Shown here piece by piece: positions 58,338 to 64,000 of a stretch of 64,000 bases of DNA (positions are counted from its first letter, which is position 1; every line of letters begins with the position of its first letter). Location: NCBI GenBank assembly GCA_023460935.1, contig JAEWOI010000044.1:62001-126000 (forward strand). Reading direction: 5' to 3'. This DNA is from Actinomycetes bacterium. GTDB lineage: Bacteria > Actinomycetota > Actinomycetes > Propionibacteriales > Propionibacteriaceae. Below the pieces are notes generated by a model. That model saw nothing but the letters and a program-made list of their open reading frames with translations, made no database searches and was not told where the DNA came from. The position numbers and the translations under genes were made by a program.

Positions 58338-59273
58338 ATGGTGGCCAAGCCCGAACCCGTCGAGCTCGAGGTCGGCCCGCGGGTGATCCGGTTCACCAGC
58401 CCCGACCGCGTGTACTTCCCCGGGCGTGGCTGGACCAAGCTCGACCTGGCCAACTACTACCTCTCCGTCGGTGACGGCATCGTCCGGGCCCTGCGGGAGC
58501 GGCCCTGCATGCTGCACCGGTTCCCGTCCGGGCTGGCGGGGGAGAAGGTGCACCAGAAGCGGTTGCCGGCGGGTGCCCCGCCCTGGGTGGAGACCGTCAA
58601 CGTCTACTTCCCCCGCTACGGGCGGACGGCGGACGAGCTGTGCGTCACCGAGCTCGGCTCGGTGATCTGGGCGGTGCAGATGTCGACCGTCGAGTTCCAC
58701 CCCTGGAACTCCCGCAGGGCCGACGTGGAGCGTCCCGACGAGTGGCGGATCGACCTCGACCCGATGCCGCAGGCGGGCTTCGAGCGGGTACGCCGGGTGG
58801 CGGGGGTGGCCAGGTCGGTGCTGGAAGAGCTCGGCATCACCGGCTTCCCGAAGACCTCCGGCGGGCACGGGCTGCACATCTACGTCCGGATCGTGCCGGA
58901 GTGGGGTTTCAGCGAGGTCCGCCGGGCGGCCCTTGCCTTCGCGCGCGAGGTGGAGCGGCGCGCTCCGGAGGACGTGACGACGACGTGGTGGCGGCGCGAG
59001 CGCGACCCGCGGCACGTGTTCGTCGACTACAACCAGAACGCCCGCGACCACACCATCGCGTGCGCGTGGTCGGTTCGTGGCGTACCGGACGGGACGGTCT
59101 CCACCCCGTTCGACTGGGCTGAGCTGGACTCGATCGACCCCCGCGAGCTCACCCTTGGCACCGTGCCGGCCCGCTTCGCGGCCAGGGGAGACCCGCACGC
59201 GGCGATCGACGACGTGGCGCACCGCCTCGACACGCTGCTGGAATGGGCCGACCGGGACGGTCTGCCCGAATAG
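58338..59273 (+). CDS. LigD-type polymerase/primase (stand-alone)
   Basis: 311 residues of the archaeo-eukaryotic primase superfamily LigD polymerase domain. Catalytic Asp pair in WRIDLDPMPQ, the SGGHGLHIYV motif (SGxxGxH), and HVFVDYNQNARDHTI. In NHEJ it fills or extends ends with ribonucleotides. No ligase or Ku gene lies beside it here, so partners must be elsewhere. ATG 58338. It ends 14 bases before the first repeat of the array. Confidence 0.92.
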   Translation: MVAKPEPVELEVGPRVIRFTSPDRVYFPGRGWTKLDLANYYLSVGDGIVRALRERPCMLHRFPSGLAGEKVHQKRLPAGAPPWVETVNVYFPRYGRTADELCVTELGSVIWAVQMSTVEFHPWNSRRADVERPDEWRIDLDPMPQAGFERVRRVAGVARSVLEELGITGFPKTSGGHGLHIYVRIVPEWGFSEVRRAALAFAREVERRAPEDVTTTWWRRERDPRHVFVDYNQNARDHTIACAWSVRGVPDGTVSTPFDWAELDSIDPRELTLGTVPARFAARGDPHAAIDDVAHRLDTLLEWADRDGLPE

Positions 59274-59287
59274 CACCGTTCCCCGCC

Positions 59288-59532
59288 GGCCGAGCCTGTC
59301 GAGACCCCGCCCGCCCTCCGTTGGTCGAGCTTGTCGAGACCCGAGCTTGTCGAGACCGTATCCACCCTCCGCCGGTCGAGCTTGTCGAGACCCCGCCCGC
59401 CCTCCGCCGGTCGAGCTTTTCGAGACCGCGGCCACCCTCCGCCGGTCGAGCTTGTCGAGACCGCGGCCGCCCTCCGCCGGTCGAGCTTGTCGAGACCGCG
59501 TCCACCCTTCGCCGGTCGAGCTTGTCGAGACC
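59288..59532. repeat. 35-bp-period palindromic repeat array
   Basis: Seven copies of GGTCGAGCTTGTCGAGACC (some with one or two changes) start at 59288, 59323, 59374, 59409, 59444, 59479 and 59514. The spacing is exactly 35 bases, except one 51-base step that contains an extra 16-base partial copy (59342-59357). The 16-base linkers are themselves alike (CGGCCACCCTCCGCC). The full stretch of 59274-59574 has no gene; apart from the array only the ArsR operator lies in it. Confidence 0.95.
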
Positions 59533-59546
59533 TCTTGCCCATGCCT

Positions 59547-59570
59547 AACGGTTCCTCTAGAGTAACCGTT
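59547..59570. promoter_or_regulatory. Operator dyad before the ArsR gene
   Basis: A 24-base dyad: AACGGTT (59547-59553), CTCTAGAG in the centre, and AACCGTT (59564-59570); 22 of 24 positions are symmetric. It ends four bases before ATG 59575, so the ArsR protein probably controls itself, and the mRNA may be leaderless or nearly so. Confidence 0.75.
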
Positions 59571-59574
59571 GCCC

Positions 59575-59901
59575 ATGAGTAACCAAGCGGAAGCAGTCCT
59601 CGACGCCCTCGGCGACCCGATGCGCCGCCGGATCACGGAGGTGCTCGGCCGCGGCCCGCAGCCGGTGGGCCGGTTGGCCGAGCAGCTGCCGATCGGCCGA
59701 CCGGCGGTGAGCAAGCACCTCGCAGTGCTGCAGGCGGCCGGCGTGGTCACCCACCGGGCGGTCGGCACCCGGCACCTCTACGCTCTGGCGCCGGAGGGCT
59801 ACGCCGCCCTGCAGGTCTGGCTCACCGAAACCTGGGACGAGGCGTTGGCTGCGTTCGCCCGGCACGTCGCCACGACCTCACCTGTTGGGGAGGCGCCATG
59901 A
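59575..59901 (+). CDS. ArsR-family regulator
   Basis: 108 residues. Winged HTH with LDALGDPMRRRITEVLGRGP, QLPIGRPAVSKHLAVLQAAG and the HLYALAPEG wing. Such regulators next to an SRPBCC gene are common and control it. No ribosome site precedes ATG 59575, which fits a leaderless message. Its stop overlaps the next start by four bases. Confidence 0.92.
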   Translation: MSNQAEAVLDALGDPMRRRITEVLGRGPQPVGRLAEQLPIGRPAVSKHLAVLQAAGVVTHRAVGTRHLYALAPEGYAALQVWLTETWDEALAAFARHVATTSPVGEAP

Positions 59902-60344
59902 CGCTGCCGCCGATCCGCCGCTCGGTCGTGGTGGCCGCCGATCCCGCCCGGGCCTACGCAGCCTGGACGGAGGAGATCGGCGGGTGGTGGCCGCTGGCCA
60001 CGCACTCGGTCTTCGGGCCGGACGGCACCGTTGCCTTCCTCGACGGCCGACTGGTGGAGACCTCCGCCGACGGCACCGCGACCGTCTGGGGTACGGTGCT
60101 CGCTGCCGAACCGCCGCACCTGCTGCGCCTCACCTGGCATCCGGGCCACGAAGACGAGCGCGGCACTGTGGAGCTGCGGTTCGTCCCGCTCGGTCCCGGC
60201 CGGACGCTGGTCACGCTCGAGCACACCGGCTGGGAGCACTACCCCCAGCCGGCAGCTGCACGGGAGAGCTACAGCGTTGGCTGGGGGCCGGTGCTGGCCG
60301 GGTACTGCTCGGCCGCAGGCGCTGCGGCGGGTCAGCCCGGGTAG
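59898..60344 (+). CDS. SRPBCC (AHSA1-like) protein
   Basis: 148 residues: IRRSVVVAADPARAYAAWTE, WWPLATHSVFGPDG, LRLTWHPGHED, TVELRFVPLGPGRTLVTLEH, a START/AHSA1-like pocket protein. Ligand unknown. Coupled to the ArsR gene by an ATGA overlap; overlaps the convergent NhaA gene by 13 bases. Confidence 0.9.
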   Translation: MTLPPIRRSVVVAADPARAYAAWTEEIGGWWPLATHSVFGPDGTVAFLDGRLVETSADGTATVWGTVLAAEPPHLLRLTWHPGHEDERGTVELRFVPLGPGRTLVTLEHTGWEHYPQPAAARESYSVGWGPVLAGYCSAAGAAAGQPG

Positions 60345-62128
60345 CACTGCGCCGCCGGGCCGGCGGCTTCCGGTTCCGGGGCAGCAGGGGCGCCTTGGGC
60401 TGCTGCCGCCGCCTCCAGCGCCTCGATCAGGCTCTGGGCGTCGTGCGGCCCGGTGTGGCGAACGGAGCCGATGAAGAACGTGGGCGTGCCCCTGGCGCCG
60501 CTGGCCTCCGCGCTGGCCACGTCCTCGCGGATCCGGCCGGCGTGGCGCTGCTGGTCGATGTCGCGCAGGAACTTCTCCACGTCCAGGCCCAGCTCGCCGG
60601 CGTAACCGGCCAGGTCCTCCAGCTCCAGCTCGTCCTGGTGCTCGAAGAGCTTCTCGTGCAGCTCCCAGAACCGGCCCTGCGCGCCCGCCGCCTCGGCCGC
60701 TGCTGCCGCGAGTTCCGCGTGCGGGTGGATCTCGGGCAGCGGCAGGTGGCGGAAGACGTAGCGCAGCCGGTCGCCGAAGTGGGCCTTCAGCTCCTTCTTC
60801 ACCCCGGTCGTGCGGGCGCAGAACGGGCATTCGAAGTCGGCGTACTCCACCAGGGTGAGCTCTGCGGTCTCCGGGCCGAAGATGTGGTCGCGGTGCGGGT
60901 CGACCGGGAGGTCAAGGTGGGTGGGCAGGCCGGCGGAGGTCTCGCCGAGCAGTACTGCTGCCAGCCGGAACACGACCCAGCCAAGGGCGGTGGAGATGGC
61001 CAGGCTCAGCAGCACGCCGACGGTCGCCTCGGCCCGCAGCCGCGGGTCGTCGAAGGCCAGGCCGATGATCAGCAGCGAGACGGTGAACCCGATGCCGGAA
61101 AGCGCCGCGCCGGCCAGCACCTGCCCCGGGCCGACCCCCTGGGGAAGGCGACCCAGTCCGAGCCGGGAGCCGAGCAGCGCAGCGCCGCCGATGCCGACGA
61201 ACTTGCCGGCCACCAGGCCCGCGACCACAGCCCAGGTGAGCGGTGAGCCGAGCGCCTCCGCCAGCAGGTCACCCCGCAGGTCCACGCCGGCGTTGGCGAG
61301 CGCGAACAGCGGCACGATGGCGTAGCTCGCCCAGGGGTGCAGCACCAGCTGCATCCGCTCGTTCACCGAGACGGCCCTTGCCAGCGCCCGGTGCGCAGAG
61401 CGACCGACCTCCGGCATCGGGGACTGCCGGAACGCCCGGAACCGTGTGGCCGCACCCTCCACCTCCTCGCGGCGGGGAGCGAAGGCGGGGATCAGCAGGC
61501 CGGCGGCCATACCGGCGATCGCAGCGTGCAGCCCGGAGCCGATGGTGGCCAGCCACACCACCACCGTGGTCGCGACGTACGGCCAGGTGCTCCACACCCC
61601 GAGCCGGCCAAGCACGGCCAGCAGCACCAGCCCCGCGACGGCAAGACCCAGCGCCGGCAGGTTCAGTTCCTCGGAGTAGACCGCTCCGATCACCGAGACC
61701 GCCACGAGGTCGTCCACGACGGTCAGCGTCAGCAGGAACACCCGCAGCTGGGTCGAGATGCTTGGGCCCACCAGCGCCAGCGTGCCCAGCAGGAACGCCG
61801 TGTCGGTGCCGATCACCACACCCCAGCCCTGTGCGGCCTCGCCGCCGGGTGCGATCAGCAGGTAGAGCAGGGCCGGAACGATCATGCCACCGACGCCCGC
61901 CAGCAGCGGCAGGACCACCCGGCTGCGGTCGGTCAGCTCGCCGATCGAGAGGTCGCGGCGCACCTCGAGGCCGATCACGAGGAAGAACACCACCATCAGG
62001 CCGTCGTTGATCCAGTGCGCGAGGTCCATCTCGAAGGCCGCTTCGCCGAAGCTGACCGAGACCATGCTCTCCCACAGGTGGAAGTAGGAGTCCGACCACG
62101 GCGAGTTGGCCCAGGCCAGCGCGAGCAC
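60332..62128 (-). CDS. NhaA Na+/H+ antiporter fused to DsbA-like domain
   Basis: NhaA region (about residues 1-385 here): ALAWANSPWSDSYFHLWESM, GLEVRRDLSIGEL, MIVPALLYLL, TLTVVDDLVAVSVIG with the Asp-Asp ion site, LFALANAGVDL. A thioredoxin/DsbA domain follows (EYADFECPFCARTTGVKKEL; CPFC with Cys434 and Cys437; GTPTFFIG). Such fusions couple ion exchange with thiol chemistry in Actinobacteria. GTG 62128 is the only conventional start, but the frame is open to 62287 and upstream codons give the expected first helix (LRRFLATESGSALALVAATV), so the true start is probably upstream and non-standard. Confidence 0.9.
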   Translation of the reverse strand: MLALAWANSPWSDSYFHLWESMVSVSFGEAAFEMDLAHWINDGLMVVFFLVIGLEVRRDLSIGELTDRSRVVLPLLAGVGGMIVPALLYLLIAPGGEAAQGWGVVIGTDTAFLLGTLALVGPSISTQLRVFLLTLTVVDDLVAVSVIGAVYSEELNLPALGLAVAGLVLLAVLGRLGVWSTWPYVATTVVVWLATIGSGLHAAIAGMAAGLLIPAFAPRREEVEGAATRFRAFRQSPMPEVGRSAHRALARAVSVNERMQLVLHPWASYAIVPLFALANAGVDLRGDLLAEALGSPLTWAVVAGLVAGKFVGIGGAALLGSRLGLGRLPQGVGPGQVLAGAALSGIGFTVSLLIIGLAFDDPRLRAEATVGVLLSLAISTALGWVVFRLAAVLLGETSAGLPTHLDLPVDPHRDHIFGPETAELTLVEYADFECPFCARTTGVKKELKAHFGDRLRYVFRHLPLPEIHPHAELAAAAAEAAGAQGRFWELHEKLFEHQDELELEDLAGYAGELGLDVEKFLRDIDQQRHAGRIREDVASAEASGARGTPTFFIGSVRHTGPHDAQSLIEALEAAAAAQGAPAAPEPEAAGPAAQCYPG

Positions 62129-62323
62129 TGTGGCCGCGACCAGGGCGAGGGCGCTCCCGGACTCGGTGGCGAGGAAGCGGCGCAGCGGGCCGGACAGCTG
62201 CCCGGACAGGGACGGGTGGCCGGACTGCTCGCGGGCGCGGGCGACGAGGGCGAGTTGGATGATCGGCTCCTTCCGGGCGACACCTCCCTAAACGGCACCT
62301 ACCGCCCGTCGCATTCCGGCCGC

Positions 62324-62815
62324 TCACACGTCGGGAAGCGCCAGCCACTCCTGCCAGGTGAGGTCGCGTCCGATGAACCGGACGGCCGTGAACGGCCACG
62401 CGCCGGCCAGCCACTCCGGAACCATTCGGTCGAGCGCCGCCTCGACCGGGCTGCCGACGTACTCGTCGCGGACCCACCAGGACACCTCGGCGTCGGCGCC
62501 CACCTTCTCCGGCGGGTCGATGTAGACGCAGCCCAGGAGCTCGGTCTCGGCCTCGTCGAAGAGGGCGTAGTTGAACGACTCGTGGGCTGCGATCTCGCGT
62601 TCGTGGCGGATCAGGTCCTCACGGTCCTGTGCTGCGGTCATCGTTGCCGGCGGCCAGCCCCAGGCCTCGCCGAAGATCGACCACAGGCGGGGCTGCGAGC
62701 CCAGCACCGCCGGCAGGTCGAGCTCCAGATCGTCCGCCCGGATCGGGCGCAGGTGGTGGTGGTCACCGACCGGCACCACCAGGGGGTGTTCGAAGTCCTC
62801 GGGTAGCCAGGCCAC
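62324..62815 (-). CDS. GNAT-like acetyltransferase
   Basis: 163 residues. Has the GNAT-like shape (HLRPIRADDLELDLPAVLGS, SFNYALFDEAETELLGCVYI, AEVSWWVRDEYVGSPVEAAL), although the acetyl-CoA loop QxxGxG/A is replaced by DEYVGSPVEA. Probably an acetyltransferase of unknown target. It follows LacI by 24 bases. Confidence 0.72.
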   Translation of the reverse strand: MAWLPEDFEHPLVVPVGDHHHLRPIRADDLELDLPAVLGSQPRLWSIFGEAWGWPPATMTAAQDREDLIRHEREIAAHESFNYALFDEAETELLGCVYIDPPEKVGADAEVSWWVRDEYVGSPVEAALDRMVPEWLAGAWPFTAVRFIGRDLTWQEWLALPDV

Positions 62816-62839
62816 TGCTGCTCCTCCTCCGTGCGGCGG

Positions 62840-63871
62840 TCAGGTTCTCGGCGTGCTGGAGCTGCGCACGATCAGCTCGGGCTGCAGCACGGTCTGGCGA
62901 TGGACGTGGCCGGCGTCCCCCGCTGAGTGCTCGAACAGCAGCTGGGCCGCGAGGTAGCCCAGTTCATCGGTCGGCTGCCGCACCGACGTCAGCGGCACCA
63001 CCCAGTCCGCGGCGAAGTCGATGTCGTCGTAGCCGACCAGCGCGACGTCGTCCGGCACCTTGACGCCAGCCCGGTTGAGGCCGCGGTACACGCCAAAGGC
63101 CATCATGTCGTTGCCGCAGAAGATGCCGGTGGGCAGCTCGCCCTCAAGCAACCGCCCGGCAGCCAGCACGCCGTCGGAGATGCCCAGGCCGTCCTGGGTC
63201 ACCTCGACCAGCGCGCTCGCCGGGTCGAGCCCGGCCGCAAGGATCGCCTCCCTCGCGCCCTGCGCGCGCTCGACGTGCTGGCGCAGGCCGTGGCCGCCGC
63301 CGACGAACGCCACCCGCTCATGGCCGAGCTCCAGCAGGTGCTGCACCGCCAGCCGGGCTCCGGCCACGTCGTCGACGGAGACCGAGCACTCCTCGCCGGC
63401 CGGCTTGTAGTCGAGGAACACCACCGGCAGGTTCGCCGCCGCCTGGGGCCGCTGCTCCGCCCGGTGGCCGTCGCTGGCCGGGGTGAGCAGCACCCCCCGC
63501 ACGCGCTGGGCGGCCAGGATCTGCACCAGCTGGGCCTGCCGGTCCGGGTCGTTGTCCGAGTTGCAGAGGATGACCACGTGGCCGGCCTCGCGCGCCGCGC
63601 GCTCCACGGCCCGCGCAGCCTCCATAAAGAACGGGCTGACCACGTCCAGCACGATCAGGCCGATCACCTGGCTGGTCAGCCCGGTCAGCACCCGGGCCTG
63701 CTGGTTCGGCACGAAGCCCAGCGCCTTGATCGCGCGCTCGACGGCCCTGCGGGTGCGCGGGCTGACCAGCTCGGGGTGGTTGATGGTGTGCGACACCGTG
63801 CCAACCGACACTCCCGCGCGGGCCGCCACGTCCTGGATGCGGACGCCGTTGCCGTTCCGCGTCCTGGCCAT
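62840..63871 (-). CDS. LacI-family transcription regulator
   Basis: 343 residues. N-terminal HTH (IQDVAARAGVSVGTVSHTIN) and hinge (RVLTGLTSQVIGLIV), then a periplasmic-binding-like sugar domain with GIFCGNDMMAFGVYRGLNRA and VGYDDIDFAADWVVPLTSVR. It is likely to control a sugar catabolic operon not in this window. ATG 63871 with AGGAGG four bases upstream; longer frame not family-like. Confidence 0.93.
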   Translation of the reverse strand: MARTRNGNGVRIQDVAARAGVSVGTVSHTINHPELVSPRTRRAVERAIKALGFVPNQQARVLTGLTSQVIGLIVLDVVSPFFMEAARAVERAAREAGHVVILCNSDNDPDRQAQLVQILAAQRVRGVLLTPASDGHRAEQRPQAAANLPVVFLDYKPAGEECSVSVDDVAGARLAVQHLLELGHERVAFVGGGHGLRQHVERAQGAREAILAAGLDPASALVEVTQDGLGISDGVLAAGRLLEGELPTGIFCGNDMMAFGVYRGLNRAGVKVPDDVALVGYDDIDFAADWVVPLTSVRQPTDELGYLAAQLLFEHSAGDAGHVHRQTVLQPELIVRSSSTPRT

Positions 63872-64000
63872 CGAACCTCCTGCGAGAGCTGCGCGCCAGA
63901 GCCTAGCGAGCCGGGTCGCGCGCGTCATGGATATCAACTTGGTAACGGCCGTCACGGCTTCCTTGCAGGCGACCCGACCAGAAGGATACTGTCTGAACCG
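63872..64000. other. Upstream region of lacI-type gene
   Basis: No gene seen to the window end. Around 63930-63950 the strand reads ATGGATATCAACTTGGTAACG, AT-rich for this genome and including GATATC, as expected for a promoter or operator. Confidence 0.3.

Noticed and set aside
59288..59532. CRISPR array
   Set aside because: The repeats are only 19 bases with internal symmetry, the 16-base linkers are nearly the same in every unit, and no cas gene is near. A spacer array would have unrelated spacers.

Overview
The window is chromosomal DNA of a very GC-rich actinobacterium. Evidence: GTG/TTG starts are common, many genes overlap by ATGA or GTGA, a translational ileS T-box and a thiamine pyrophosphate riboswitch are present, and the dnaX-ybaB-recR block lies beside the signal recognition particle RNA gene. 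A ~1128-residue protein that looks like the pyrophosphate-dependent PEP carboxykinase known from Propionibacterium, plus GGTCGAGCTTGTCGAGACC-type repeats, point (as inference) to Propionibacteriaceae or a near relative.

Layout. 1-10.6 kb is core: ileS (cut by the window edge) with its T-box, a SHOCT membrane protein, recR, ybaB, dnaX, ffs, a nitrilase-family hydrolase, a duplicated pterin-dehydratase/glyoxalase-like fusion, a DUF488 protein, an SRPBCC protein and a GNAT acetyltransferase. tRNA-Ser(GGA) at 10.64 kb marks the left side of a decayed genomic island (10.7-15.03 kb). It carries an Nmad2-Nmad3 gene pair (predicted nucleotide-modification-associated proteins), a wrecked ADP-ribosylglycohydrolase tail, an orphan immunity-like protein, and an excisionase-small ORF-ArdC-like antirestriction operon. 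No integrase is left, and the right end is fused into a truncated aldo/keto reductase gene.

15.6-30 kb: a YhgE/Pip-type exporter operon with its TetR regulator, a scar where a YbjQ fragment meets a transaldolase tail, an acyl-adenylate ligase/SDR pair, and an ABC-2 exporter facing an HTH/Clp-N pair across a symmetric operator. Then a CDF transporter coupled to a mini solute-binding lipoprotein, a MarR unit, and a frameshifted sugar isomerase. 30-34 kb holds small and membrane proteins and a phospholipase D-like lipoprotein. 34-40 kb is a complete oppABCDF peptide importer. 40-50 kb has the PEP carboxykinase candidate, a dihydroorotate-dehydrogenase-like enzyme, a beta-propeller lipoprotein, a serine hydrolase, a ferredoxin-reductase-type flavoprotein and a HerA-like ATPase. 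51-56 kb has a serpin lipoprotein and riboswitch-controlled thiBPQ. 56-64 kb has a NifX-like protein, a PfkB kinase, a stand-alone LigD-type polymerase, a 35-bp-period repeat array, an ArsR/SRPBCC pair, an NhaA-DsbA fusion, a GNAT enzyme and a LacI regulator.

Two threads stand out. One is the Nmad2/Nmad3 pair on a tRNA island with antirestriction genes, the best candidate here for an undescribed system. The other is a family of short dyad repeats that sits between genes as a periodic array and is also read in frame inside ileS and an SRPBCC gene.
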